Positions 44,617 to 55,350 are shown, counted from the first letter of the stretch. The stretch is DNA of 64,000 nucleotides from Diphasiastrum complanatum (GCA_029204225.1 CM055104.1:40353846-40417845), one strand, 5' to 3'. The notes: generated from the letters alone by a model not told the origin. A program made the numbers and translations.

Positions 44617-46161
44617 TCAGAAATCAATAACTTCAGGAATCTTCACAGGAAGATCATGAATGCAATCTAACCATGGGCTGCGTTTCGGGACATCTATGTT
44701 TCTGAGTGCCCTCCACACCGCACTATTGCACTTAAAGCCGCTACCGAACGCTATCTGCCATGTCCTGTCTCCTTTCTTCATTCTGCCTTTGGCCTCAATG
44801 TAACCAAGCTCATACCAGATAGAAGACGAAGAAGTGTTGCCAAATCTATAAAGAGTCATGCGAGACGATTCTACGTCTCGGGGTTTAAGCTGCAGCGTCT
44901 TCTCAACCACGTCTATGACTGCCTTGCCACCCGCATGGACGCAGAAATGTTCAAAGGCCATTTTGAAGTCGGGTATGTAAGATTTGATCTTCGAGTTGAA
45001 CAACTTTGCCACAATAAAAGCGACGAAGATGAGCTGCTCTGACAACGGTAATACCAAAGGGCCAAGAGATGAGATGTTTGTTTTAAGTGCATCGCCAGCG
45101 CTAAGCATCAGATCCTTTGTCAACGTTACTCCATTATTTCCTTCCTCATCTTGCTCTTGGAAGACGCACCTGTAACTGGCATCGACTGCGCCCTTGTGAG
45201 TGCGCAGTGAGTACAACAGTTGATACTTTGCTCGCGATCTTTCGCTGCTCTTGTTTGAAAGAAGAACCGCTGCTCCTCCAACTCGGAACAAACAATTAGA
45301 AAGAAGCATCGACCGGCGATTGCCAAAGTATGAGTTTTGCGTGATAGTTTCGGTACTGACAACAATAGCGTACTTATTGCGGTGGACATGCAGGAGTTCT
45401 TTTGCGAGATCTATGGAGATGACTCCTGCGCTGCATCCCATGCCACTAAGATGGTAAGACAGTATGTTACTGCGCATTTTATAATGGTTGACGATCATGG
45501 CGGAAGTAGATGGCGTAGGGTTGAACATGCTGCAATTTGTAATGAGGATATCAATGTCCTTGGGTCTTACCCCAGTCTTCTCCAGTAGTTCATCCAAGGC
45601 AGCAAAAATAACCATCTCTCCCTCGCGACGCGCTGCAGCTAAATTTGGCCTCGGTGGAAGGTAATGCATGCTCTCAGGCAAAACTGTAAGTTCGCCCAGG
45701 CCTGATCTCTCCAAAATTTTGGTTTGAAAGTCTGTGCTTTTCTCATTGAAGCAATTGCCGAGGATACTGTGTTCTATAAAAGTTGAGAACGGCGCACGAA
45801 GATGGCTTGGAGGCCTGAAGCACGCAAAATCTATCAGATAAACGGAAGGCTGCCTACAAATTACATAACTTATTCCCACGAATAGGAGGAAGACGAAGCC
45901 AACTAATGAGCTAGCTAGCTTAGAATTCAGCAGATGACTCCACAGCTGCATCAGATCATCAGCCTGAAAACGCGCCAGTTGGAACAGCATCACCAGGATC
46001 ATGGCTTTCACGAACGTCTGACGGATCACTCGCTCATACAGATAATAATAACCTAGCTTCAAGTAATTCAACTTCGAACTGTGCATCCAATCCGGTTCGA
46101 GCGTAAACATTGCTAGAGTTTCAGTAGAATTCTTCACGCTGTCATCTGCTTCTGTCTTCAT
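44617..46161 (-). CDS. KCS: 3-ketoacyl-CoA synthase (very-long-chain fatty acid elongase)
   Basis: Intact 514-residue single-exon protein. It condenses malonyl-CoA with a long-chain acyl-CoA, the rate-limiting and chain-length-setting step of the ER fatty acid elongase that supplies waxes, cutin/suberin, sphingolipids and seed oils. Two N-terminal hydrophobic segments (about 47-63 and 85-102) anchor it in the ER. The FAE1/type III PKS-like core starts at VYLIDFACFRPP (107). The catalytic triad is visible: Cys243 in LSGMGCSAGVISIDLAKELL, His409 in FEHFCVHAGGKAVIDVVEK, and Asn442 in RFGNTSSSSIWYELGYIEAKG. The C-terminal GDRTWQIAFGSGFKCNSAVW motif is present. Length and motifs are those of functional plant KCS enzymes; substrate preference cannot be read. 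ATG at 46161. A separate ORF lies 228 bases upstream on the same strand. Confidence 0.96.
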   Translation of the reverse strand: MKTEADDSVKNSTETLAMFTLEPDWMHSSKLNYLKLGYYYLYERVIRQTFVKAMILVMLFQLARFQADDLMQLWSHLLNSKLASSLVGFVFLLFVGISYVICRQPSVYLIDFACFRPPSHLRAPFSTFIEHSILGNCFNEKSTDFQTKILERSGLGELTVLPESMHYLPPRPNLAAARREGEMVIFAALDELLEKTGVRPKDIDILITNCSMFNPTPSTSAMIVNHYKMRSNILSYHLSGMGCSAGVISIDLAKELLHVHRNKYAIVVSTETITQNSYFGNRRSMLLSNCLFRVGGAAVLLSNKSSERSRAKYQLLYSLRTHKGAVDASYRCVFQEQDEEGNNGVTLTKDLMLSAGDALKTNISSLGPLVLPLSEQLIFVAFIVAKLFNSKIKSYIPDFKMAFEHFCVHAGGKAVIDVVEKTLQLKPRDVESSRMTLYRFGNTSSSSIWYELGYIEAKGRMKKGDRTWQIAFGSGFKCNSAVWRALRNIDVPKRSPWLDCIHDLPVKIPEVIDF

Positions 46162-46389
46162 TCTACAGAATATGTATTCAAAGTTGAAGATCTTGTAACA
46201 CGCCTATACGTTCTTTCAGGAATCCCAATGATCAGAATTCCTCTGAGGGGAAACTAAATTTAAGGTGGTGGATTTAGCCACGCAATTCACGCTAGAGTGA
46301 GCGCCACAGAAATTGGGGTAAAAGTCTGATGCAATGGAGGAGTAATCAGTTGGCTGGAGAAATTTAACTATTCACCTACTCCCAACAAC

Positions 46390-46959
46390 TCAGCCCTTTT
46401 TGAGATATCTGATCTGTACATCTTCCGCATCTGAACTTTTACAAAATAAACAAAGCAATAGTATGAATTCCAGCCACTGTCGATTGTAGTTTACGCAGAT
46501 CCGAGCATCCTCTGAATGACATGCAATAAATAGCACTGACTGGTCATGATTTCTTAGATAGCTGGTGCTTAGCAACAGCATTTCCATTTCCAGACTCCGT
46601 AACTGGCTAGGCAACACATCGCCATCTCGCTGCCCCGCCAATAAATACATCAAGGCAAGGCTGAAGCTTCTCTGTAGATCGAATTGCACTGGCAGGCATT
46701 TGACGTTCCAGCCAGTGAGTAAAGTAGCACCCTCCTCGCAAGCTCTCTTCTTGTGAGAGAGACTTAATCGGTGGTTGCGTTGGAAATCGGGATGTCTATT
46801 AAAATGACTGAAGAAAGGACCCAAAAAGTGTGACAATTCAAGAACTAGTACTAGGAGTGCTGTTAAAACCTGGATAATCCACCCACATTTGAACAGAGTT
46901 TTAGGGGCTGAAGTTAAAAAAGTCTTCTCTATTTGATGTGGAGAGAGGTTTGCTTGCAT
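46390..46959 (-). CDS. Hypothetical protein upstream of the 3-ketoacyl-CoA synthase gene
   Basis: Open for 189 codons from the ATG at 46959 (MQANLSPHQIEKTFLTSAPK) to a TGA at 46390. One hydrophobic stretch near residues 25-50 (WIIQVLTALLVLVLELSHFL) could be a membrane segment; the rest is Leu/Ser-rich (MYLLAGQRDGDVLPSQLRSL). No family recognised. The region has higher GC than its surroundings and ends 228 bases before the synthase start, so it may instead be leader or promoter DNA that happens to be open. Treat as unproven. Confidence 0.3.
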   Translation of the reverse strand: MQANLSPHQIEKTFLTSAPKTLFKCGWIIQVLTALLVLVLELSHFLGPFFSHFNRHPDFQRNHRLSLSHKKRACEEGATLLTGWNVKCLPVQFDLQRSFSLALMYLLAGQRDGDVLPSQLRSLEMEMLLLSTSYLRNHDQSVLFIACHSEDARICVNYNRQWLEFILLLCLFCKSSDAEDVQIRYLKKG

Positions 46960-46962
46960 CAA

Positions 46963-47930
46963 TGTTCAAAACCTCTTTGGGTTTCCCTCCGATTTCCAAC
47001 ATTTTTTTAAAGTTGTCGGTTTTTAAAAAAAAAATTGCTTTCTAGACCATGCATCTCAAATTTTTGCCAACAAAACACGAGATATTTAAATTAATAAATG
47101 TTTAAATCAATAAATGATTCTATTAGCTCAATAAACCTATGCAACCCAAGTTTTAAAAGGATCTACCTACTTTAATACACACAAATTTTTTTAATATGAA
47201 AACAATAGACAAACTTCTTCCATTTATAAAAAAGTTGTCAAATTTTTGAAAGTCAACTTCTTGTAAGTTTTTTTTATGAAATTGATTTTCAAAAAAAGAT
47301 GTCGATAATCATTCCATTCCTATACTTTGTTGGCTTTCCTGAACATTTTTTTAGAGGTCTCATCTTCACATCAAAGCGAGCATGAACATTGATCCATGGA
47401 ACGATTGTGTGTTTCATTTGCTTCCACATGTGCATCAACTTACAAATGCAATGTCTTCATCAATTCTAGAGTCAAATTCCAAAGATTTGGATTTATAATG
47501 TGGGACTACTACATAGTTTTACTCGCATTGTTAAGATGATGAAAAAGAAAAAAACCATTGTAGAATGAATGCCCACAAAAAGGAAATAATAAAATTTAGG
47601 CACTTCAAAAAAGAACAAATCTACATTGAGCATCTACAGTGTTTGTCTCTCATACTTGATTGCATCTCTTAATTGACTACTATGATCAACTATATATAAT
47701 TTACATTTGTGCACATGAGTGTACAAAGAAGATGGCATGGAGTTGTTGTGCCTTCTATAGGAGATCGCGGTTGTTTTTGCTGTCATTGTTCAAGTCGTTT
47801 GCACAGGACAGGAAGTGAGCATGAGGATGTTTCGACTATTCGGACGTCGAGCAAGTCGCTGTCGTGGCCAATCAAGTTGGATAGTCGACAAGACGGATCT
47901 CCCGATAAACGAGTCAACCATTGTCACTCC
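46963..47930. other. AT-rich intergenic DNA with dispersed repeat
   Basis: No gene recognised. 47222-47340 (AAAGTCAACTTCTTGTAAG … CATTCCATTCCTATACTTTG) resembles 5222-5345. Confidence 0.4.
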
Positions 47931-48330
47931 TCAAGCACTTGATCTTTGTGGAAATTGAACCTCTCTTGCAATCTTGAACTTGATAAAGACATCAAACACC
48001 TCATCTTTGCTTTTTAGTAGATAGACCCAACAAAATCTACTAAAATCATCAATTAATGTAACATACATCTTGGCTTTAGTAATGCCAATTGTAGATAAAC
48101 CATGAATATCTGAATGCACAAGATGGAAAGCTTATTTGATCTAGATGTAGATCTCTTGTAAGGTAACCTATGTGACCTAGAAAGTGCATGTTGCTCACAA
48201 ACATGACCAATGCTTGACAAAGATTTGGGAAGACTAAGAACCACTTGCCTTTTTGCCATCACCTCCAATGACTTGAAGTTGAGATGCCCCAATCTCTTGT
48301 GTCATACCTCTTGATTTGACATGTCTTTTT
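47931..48330 (-). pseudogene. Copia pre-integrase and integrase start
   Basis: GAG-pre-integrase zinc region (RLGHLNFKSLEVMAKRQVV; HVCEQHALSRSHRLPYKRS with the C of the HHCC finger) followed, after a frame change, by the integrase core start VHSDIHGLSTIGITKAKMYV and TLIDDFSRFCWVYLLKSKDE with the first catalytic Asp. The core is cut at about 47931. An ordinary dead Copia fragment. Confidence 0.85.
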
Positions 48331-49950
48331 TTTCCATACATCCAACTTGGTTAGCAACACCGCTAAATGCCCCTCAACCCCTAACAACTTTTCACATAAG
48401 TTGCTATTGTCAGCCTTCAGCAATGCCAATTTTGTCTCGCTAGCTTCCAGATTTCCTTTAAGCATCTCCACTAAGTGATTCCTCTCGTTTTACCAGTAAG
48501 GCACTTCAACAATTGAGTATTTAGCAAAGGGGTTCTTTCAATCCCGACATCAACCCATTCAACGTCAACACACTTAGCTACAAGCCATTGTTCCGCATCT
48601 GTCGTTGATACCATCATTCGTGTCTACAACCGAACACCCTATGGTGTAGTATCGCCAAAATCATAAAGCACCTATTGTGCATCAATAGGAGTGTAAGGTA
48701 CCAACTGTCCTTTTTTAGAAGCAATCTTCTCAACAACAATAGGTGGGTACGTATCTTCATGAACCCAGGTGGTTCTGAACCTCCAGCATCAATGTTCGCA
48801 GCAACAGTCTATTCGGGTTCAGCGACTTTTGGAGCATAGTGGCATTCTAGAGTTTCTGGTACTTTCTTAGACAAGTCCGCAGAAATATTAATAAGGCCAA
48901 GATTAGCAGCCTCACCTGGCTCAGCACAAGCATGAGACTCATTCACACCCACATCATCATCAACGTCCACAATTCATCTTCTGGCGGTCCTTCCGTTACC
49001 TCAGAATCGTGGATTGGGGTACTCACCTCCGAGTACCTATCAGCATCATCTTTGACATCAATCCTTGGCTCAACAATTTTCTATCTTACTCATGCCCTTG
49101 ATTGGGTAGGCAACCTCCGCTTAGCCATTGTCTTCATATGGGATTTCCCTGGTATGTCATCATCCTGTGGTTGAGTAATATTGTGCCCTTCAACATCAAT
49201 CAGGGGACAATCAAGTTCTTAACAGCAATTGGACCAAATTCAATCAACTGGAATATAGACAAGCTCAACCAGACAATAATCATCTTGTTAAGAGGTAGAG
49301 CAAACTCTAGTCGCTTACTCTTTCATGTCACAAAACGATTGATATCCCGCTTGGTCCGCTTCAGTGTCCATTCTGCCCAATTCATTATAACATTGTTGTA
49401 AGTCTTGATTGCCGCTTGAACTACGGCTCCACTCAAAAACTTGGGATGGACCCGCCATGTGAGCACCTCAACTACCCAACTTAAAAACAACATCAGACTA
49501 GCATCTTGGCATTTTCTAGAGCAAAACTGGATTCGAGGGTTAGTTTCTCACCCACGAATTAATCCTTTAGTGCTTCAGCCTCCTTTGCATCATCCAACCA
49601 CTTCTTTAACATCTCGCCACAAGCAGGAAGCTTCAAAGCATCAGACACCCAGCCGGTGGTAAGAAAACTCACTCGTCCATTTGTAGTCCGCAACATCTAG
49701 TTTGATTGATCATAGCTCTAGTGTGAAGTTTCAAAATTTGGAGCATAACAGCAGGCCATGGCTGTGCAGCAAAGGCCAGCAAATGTGTGAGAAGATCTTT
49801 GGCATGTAAGCCATATTGCTTTTCAAAATATGAGTCACGGGCACCTATCCTAAAACCATAAGGCACCGACAACAGGTCACCCCAATGACTAGGGCCAACA
49901 ACCCCTAGGTTTTACCCATTCATTGTTCTAATAATACTATTGGTATGTGG
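48331..49950 (-). pseudogene. Decayed ORF with C-terminal coiled coil (retroelement accessory ORF?)
   Basis: Readable on the minus strand in several frames: DSYFEKQYGLHAKDLLTHLL and PWPAVMLQILKLHTRA (49840-49700), HPKFLSGAVVQAAIKTYNNV and EWTLKRTKRDINRF (49440-49330), an Ala/Pro-rich part (GEAANLGLINISADLSKKVP, about 48920-48865), PIVVEKIASKKGQLVPYTP (about 48745-48690), TTDAEQWLVAKCVDVEWVDV (about 48615-48560) and a coiled coil NLEASETKLALLKADNSNL (48460-48400). Stops are mostly TAG at positions where Gln fits (48801, 48682, 48648, 48633). Family unknown; length of roughly 450-500 residues, a coiled-coil tail and position beside Gypsy debris suggest a Gypsy accessory ORF like those at 17480-19112 and 10852-11640. 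Confidence 0.45.
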
Positions 49951-50014
49951 CCTTATCAGGTGACTTCCTACTCGAAATATTAATGAAAAAGAGGACTTTT
50001 TCTCTTTTAACAGA

Positions 50015-50503
50015 TGTGCACCAGTGATCATTGTCACAAAAGCTCAAAATCACAAAAGAAGTTGCTAAACTAGCATGTGCAGAATCTGTGCCAGCTAGTG
50101 ATTTACCTACCGCATCAAGGGTGTATCTAAATCTCAACTCTGAGAAGAAAAAGTACCATAACATGAGGCACAGGATTCAAGATATACAAGAAGAAGAGGC
50201 CTTGGAAACCACCAAAACTACAGCAGAGGTTCATTCCACACCTGATTCAATCTTATTTCTACAAAGTTATGTGCTAAATGGGGTCTTACAAAGATAAAGC
50301 TTGCCAATTTTGCTATTAAGTTGGCTGATCAGTCCTAAAGGCATAGTAGAAGATATTCTAGTGAAGCTTGCAGTTATCCAGTTTGTCATTACTTTTGTAG
50401 TGATGGACTTACCGGAAGCACCATCAGTTTATCGCATTTTATTGGGATGACCATGGGTATGAGTTGCATAAGTAATTCATAACTAGGGAACATGAAAGTA
50501 TCC
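50015..50503 (+). pseudogene. Gypsy gag linker and protease fragment
   Basis: Homologous to the minus-strand element at 24450-24200 (VTKAQNHK; SEKKKYHNMRHRIQDIQEEE) and then, across a deletion, to its protease (VEDILVKLAVIQFVITFVVM, APSVYRILLG). The element then jumps directly to the ORF3 promoter; RT, RNase H and integrase are missing. Confidence 0.75.
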
Positions 50504-50513
50504 TATAAAAGGG
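50504..50513 (+). promoter_or_regulatory. TATA box upstream of the second Gypsy ORF3
   Basis: TATAAAAGGG, 145 bases before the ORF3 ATG at 50649, matching the arrangement at 19251-19260. Confidence 0.6.
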
Positions 50514-50648
50514 CCAATTTTGAATTCATTTCTCATCAGTGCTAGCAAAGCTCTTGCAAATTTTTTCACGACCAAACTTCCAAATAGCCTTTCTGATACA
50601 TTTTCTAGCCTTTTGCTCTTCGTTATTACTTGTTTCCTTATTGCTATC

Positions 50649-51628
50649 ATGTCAGATACCTCAGTTTCACCCCGAGCTATAGTCTCAACGGACATCATGG
50701 CTTTGCCTACTGGAAAGGTGGCTGAATGGCTAAATTTCATTGAGCCTTTGCTCAAGGCGATGGACATTCATGCCGCCATAGCCTTCTGAAAAAAAATTAG
50801 CATGGAGTTCATTAGCATGGATTTCGGTACTTGGAACGAGGCCAAGGCTAAATTTTATACTAACTTTCGAAGGCGCAGTGCACCAGGTGCAAGTAGAAGG
50901 CCGCCTTTGTTGCAATAGGTATAGTTTTTTAACCATGTCCGATTTCATCTCATAAATAGGAAAATGTGACCATAAAACCATTTGTTGACACCCAAGTGAA
51001 CCAGTACCACTCAAACGATGGCTATCTTCTAGAAGCCATTCATGATCCTGTCCTCCAGACGCTGCTGCGCACCTGGTGAATAATTTTGTGATGTTTGATA
51101 ACCTTCGGAAAGAGAAGATCTTGTCCCATCCTCCACCGATTGGTTGAGTCTAACTATGAGTTAGACAAGAGGACCATACAAACTTATGACTGGTATAATA
51201 CGGTCTCTGGAGAATAAAGAGGGCCATAAAGTAACACCAAGAAGCAGTTTGTTGCTGGATGTCTTCTTTCCTCCTTAGGCACCTCTTACCTAGAAAGTAA
51301 GGTTTATGGATTTTGTGTTGAATCAGTGTTAGTTGTTATGAGATGGCACCAACCGAATCATCACACCAAGTGTCTACTTCACAGAGTCGTAGATGAGTAC
51401 GCAACAGTATCAAGTCTACCCCACTGATCTCCCATGTATCATCGACGAACTCAGTCATCACCTTCAGCTGCGCAACCACTTCCTGCTGCTAGCCGATCTA
51501 AACTTCTCATTCTCCCATCCTCTACAACCACCCTCGTCATTGATTCTTTGCAAGTGCCTTCTGTGATTATACTTGAGAGATTGAAGCTCAAATTAGTGTG
51601 TAAAGTTCAAGTGTACTTCTCACATTGA
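50649..51628 (+). pseudogene. Second copy of Gypsy extra ORF (ORF3)
   Basis: ATG at 50649 (MSDTSVSPRAIVSTDIMALP). Blocks conserved with the copy at 17480-19112: EPLLKAMDIHAAIAF, KISMEFISMDFGTWNEAKAK, YLLEAIHDPVLQ, HRLVESNYELDK, TYDWYNTVSGE, KKQFVAG, and a Ser/Pro-rich C-terminal part (RTQSSPSAAQPLPAASRSKL). Several stops and frameshifts. Similarity at protein level with heavy divergence at the DNA level suggests past selection on this protein in the element family. Confidence 0.55.
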
Positions 51629-51850
51629 GAGGCTACTAGAGTTGTACTTTTACCATATCTTAGTGATTTTTTTCAATATTTGTGAAGAGTGAACCTAAAG
51701 ATTTCTTTTGTGAAAATCCATTGATCTCATTATAGATTTGATGTGGAATGGTGTTAGATGTTTGTTAAACCTCAAAATCATAGAGAGTGAGTTTTGAGGC
51801 TTATGTTTTTAGTTCAAGAGTGAAGCTAACTTCCAAGAGTCAATGTCGTC
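51629..51850 (+). mobile_element. Copia leader fragment
   Basis: Shares ATGTTTTTAGTTCAAGAGTGAA(A/G)CTAA and neighbouring sequence with 56690-56730, the leader of the plus-strand Copia copy with gag at 56962. Junctions with the Gypsy ORF3 relic on the left and Copia LTR on the right are unclear. Confidence 0.4.
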
Positions 51851-52075
51851 TTTTTTGCCTGTCACAAAACACGTGTAAAAACAAAGTGTCGCATTTTTCT
51901 CCTTTTCTTTGCCTGTGAGAATTTACTTGTATTTATGCATACAGTCGCATTTTATTCATCTGTCTTATTTTACATGTAAATATGCATACTGTGCGACAAC
52001 ATGAGCAAAAATGCAGCATGAATGGAGGCACATTAAAATGGGATTTAGGAGAGTAGAGGAGATAAATCCAACACA
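51851..52075 (-). mobile_element. Copia 3' LTR (part)
   Basis: Begins TGTGTTGGATTTATC on the minus strand right after a polypurine tract. The far end was not located. Confidence 0.45.
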
Positions 52076-52091
52076 CCACCCCCCCCCCCTT
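52076..52091 (-). other. Copia polypurine tract
   Basis: Minus-strand AAGGGGGGGGGGGTGG between the RNase H gene and the LTR: the expected plus-strand primer site, unusually long as an eleven-G run. Confidence 0.7.
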
Positions 52092-53130
52092 AATTTGGAT
52101 CTGTGAATGCCTTGATCTTCAGACTAAGCAATGCACAAAATTTGTTTTGTGCATTAACACTTAATGCTTTCGTAAATATATCTGCAACCATGTCCTGCGT
52201 TCTGCAGTATGTTAAGCTCACCTCCTTGTTGAGAACCTTGCTCCTGATGTAGTGATATCTGATTTCAATGTGCTTACTCCTAGAATGAAATCTAGGGTTA
52301 GTCGATAAGGCAATAGCACTCTGATTATCACAAAATAAAATTTTAGGGCTATACTGATACAAATTAATGTCTGACAGTAAATTTCTCAACCAAAACGCTT
52401 CCTTTATAGATTGAGAAGCAACAATGTATTCTGCTTCTGTAGAAGAAAGTGTGATAGGGGTTTGCTTACGACTGTTCCATGAGATTGGACCGCTGTTAAA
52501 GAAGAATGTAAATATAGATGTGGACTTATGATTGTCTACATCTCCTCCCCAACTTGCATCAGAATATCCACTGAGTTGATGAAGATTGTCATTGCTGACA
52601 TCTCCATAGCAGATGCACTAGTCCATGCTAGCTCGAATATACCTCATGTCTCTTATGAGAGTCTTCCAAGCCATATATTGGCTGAGTGAGCTTAATGGAA
52701 AAGAGATATCTAGTCTTGTACAGACCATTCCGTACATGAGAGATCCAAGTATCGATCGATAAGGATACTCTCTCATCTGCTCCTCTTCCTGCTTGGTCTG
52801 GGGACATTGGTCCTTTGACAAATGCAGGCCTGGATCCATTGGTGAGTGAGCTAATTTATAGCTCATTAGATTGTATCTGTTAAGAACATTGTGAAGATAC
52901 CTTTGTTGAGTGATGTAAATCAGTCATCTCGCTCTGTCTCTATGGATTTGAATGCCCAGACAAAAGTGAGCTTCGTCCAGATCAGTCATGTTGAACTCTA
53001 AAAACAACATCTGCTTAGAATCCTTGACCAAATTGGTATTGTTGCTGAAGAGCAACATATCATCCACATTTTCGAATATATGGACCAAACAAGTAAAAAT
53101 CAATTTCTGGCATCGACTTTTCAATTTCAC
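52090..53130 (-). pseudogene. Copia reverse transcriptase C-terminus and RNase H
   Basis: RT palm remnant (HIFENVDDMLLFSNNTNLVK, the YVDD box read as NVDD; FNMTDLDEAHFCLGIQIHR), the connection (SPMDPGLHLSKDQCPQT, YPYRSILGSLMYGMVCTRLD) and RNase H (LFCDNQSAIALSTNPRFHSR, HIEIRYHYIRSKV, DMVADIFTKAL). Stops and gaps near 52920, 52618 and 52440. Followed by the polypurine tract and LTR, so this is the 3' third of a minus-strand Copia element; the rest is missing upstream of 53130. Confidence 0.88.
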
Positions 53131-53288
53131 AACTGCTATTACATTTCAAATTGGTTCTAAAAAATCCAACATGTATCAGACATGACATACAATGATTTAC
53201 CCAAAAATCAAAAATTTTACATAAATTGCCTAACGACTGAAAAATAAACTTTTTAACTAGCTTTTACGAAAATTGTATTCATGCATAT

Positions 53289-54002
53289 ATGGCACCTTGC
53301 TTCTTTGGAAAAAGAAAACATGTGAACGGTGAGACTAACCAAATGATGTTTTGTGCAAATAATGTGTCTTGCACATGGACCCTTGATAGCAACATTATAA
53401 TACGTCATCCGAGACACGTGTGCGATGTTGGGTTTGTACAAACAGGTACAACCCTAACAGAAGAGGAACTGGACCTCTTAACTAGCGGTGGATATTATAT
53501 GGAGACCATAATTTTTGACAATATTGTTGCTCCGCTCTCCAATACAATTATTAAAGAGGCTATACATAATGATATCGCTCCAAAATTTGCCAATGCAATT
53601 GCAATGAGTTCGTAAACAAAATTTTGATGACAAACCAAAACTAGCAAATGAGAGATTTGAGCAAGCCTTGTCGCTAAATGCACATGTCAAATAGATCATG
53701 CGGGTTTCATCGGAGAGAAAAGAAGTATATGGTTGGAGAGTTTTGATAGTAGTATGGCGGGGAACGTTTACACCATTACCTTGAGCAAGGAGCCATCATG
53801 TACATGCAATGACTTTGTTACAACAATGTCCACAAACAAACATGTCCCTCGTAAACACATGTACTTTGTATTTCTCAGAGTTAAGGGGTTGTATGAGGAT
53901 GAGAACATGTTTATCCATCAACCCATTGTAGGTACGCATGAATTGTTTCATGTGTTAGCAATATCTAGAAATAATGTTGTTCCAGTGCATAAAACTAGCT
54001 AG
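53289..54002 (+). pseudogene. SWIM zinc-finger protein relic
   Basis: A 108-codon block from the ATG at 53289 (FGKRKHVNGETNQMMFCANN, TLTEEELDLLTSGGYYMETI) precedes frameshifted helical sequence (ANERFEQALSLNAHVK, RVSSERKEVYGWRV) and a SWIM-type finger at about 53745-53880 (VYTITLSKEPSCTCNDFV … KHMYFVFLRVKGLYED). SWIM fingers use CXC…CXH; here CTC is present but the third Cys is Arg (PRKH). Such fingers occur in MULE/FAR1-type transposases and in ZSWIM-like ubiquitin ligases; the KEPSCTCNDF…KHMYFVFLRV pattern is nearer the latter. Broken by a stop at 53613 and frameshifts. Confidence 0.5.
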
Positions 54003-54289
54003 TCAGAAGAAGTTTCTAGTTTTGGAATGGTCAACAGTCCATCGAGATTCAAAATTAGTTCATGCTTTCAAGTCTAGCATTCTGTTGATTTCTGTTCGCA
54101 TGTTCGAATGATTAACAACAATCATCTTGGAAGTTCCTCAAATGCGCTCGTGTGCATGTCACTTTATGCATAGCTTTTTTAAATATTATTTGTGACTATG
54201 TCGAGTATCCCGATCATCCATTTTACACAAGAGGTCGCTTTATATCATGCATAATACTTTTATCTCGCAAAACTTGCATATTTATCACT

Positions 54290-54540
54290 CGCAAAATTGC
54301 ATTCCCCATGTAAGGTTGCAGTTCAAAGGCATGGTCTCAAACTTTCGGGATGTCATGCAGATCCGGATGTTTGCATCCATGAACTCAGCTTACATCCCAA
54401 ATGTCAAAAAAAAGTGGTTCCGAGATCTGCACAACATCCAAGAATTAACTTTACTAGAACATCTTGTAAGTGCAGGGTTTCAAATATACATGTGTGTGAT
54501 AAGCTTGTACTTCCCAAACTCCTGCTTTGATTATTGAAGG
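54290..54540 (+). pseudogene. Cys/His-rich coding relic
   Basis: A frame of about 80 codons rich in Cys and His (HCKVAVQRHG-like start, GCHADPDVCIHELSLHPKCQ, TSCKCRVSNIHVCDKLV). It may be the C-terminal exon of the SWIM-type gene just upstream on the same strand; family not recognised. Confidence 0.3.
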
Positions 54541-54739
54541 ATGGGGAAACCCATCAATATATGAATAGATGAAAGCAGATAGAAAAATAATGCCCATTGG
54601 CAAAGAGTAATTAAACTAAAAAGCTTGGTAAAACATAAAATATTAAACTAATTACTCAAAACATTAAGTCACTGGCTAGAATATTGCACTAATAGGTATT
54701 GAAAGCTTCCCAAACTTAAGGCCCATCTGGATGGAGTAG

Positions 54740-54835
54740 CATGCATGTGGCCAAGAGGCTAGAGAGTGTTAGTGTGATGCGTGTGGCCAATGCATGTGGC
54801 CACAGGCGAGAGAGTGTTAGTGTAATGGGCACTTG
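54740..54835 (+). repeat. Short tandem duplication
   Basis: GCATGTGGCCA…GAGAGTGTTAGTGT(G/A)ATG appears twice (about 54743 and 54792), units about 49 bases. Confidence 0.6.
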
Positions 54836-55178
54836 GCATTTAAGGCGTATGCCTCACTTAGCTCAACCCTCGAGGGTTGTGCAAATGCTCTACATCGCGT
54901 TTAAGATCCAACGCTTGGGCTTTGAAATCTTCACCTCATCATCAGGTTGGTAGTTTTAACATTTCACCGTATCTCATTGCTCTGGTGCAATTCTCAATTA
55001 TACGGCGTCAGTGGGCACTGACCACTCAAACTCGAGAGCATAAAAGAGAGTGTACTCACTTAAATCACTTTGAATCGTGATACTGTCATGAAACGTTGCG
55101 ATCCCTCTGTCCTCGAAACTACTGGATGCGGCAGGCATCTTTCTATTATTCAAGAAAAACGGAAGGTTGGTGAGCTAC

Positions 55179-55350
55179 TTTAGGAAACCAGCTCCCTATA
55201 TGGAGTGTGACTGGAGAATGTATGCCCGAGGAGCTGAAAAAGTTTTACAAAAAGGCACGGAAGGCACTGATATTACTAGATGCACCAGCACAACCAGCTC
55301 CATATATAAATGTGACTGGAGTGTAAGTCTGAGGAGCTTGAAAAGGTCTA
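55179..55350 (+). repeat. Direct repeat of about 118-bp spacing
   Basis: CCAGCTCC(C/A)TATAT…GTGACTGGAG and GAGGAGCT(G/T)GAAAA occur at about 55179/55230 and again at about 55297/55334. No coding content recognised. Confidence 0.5.
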
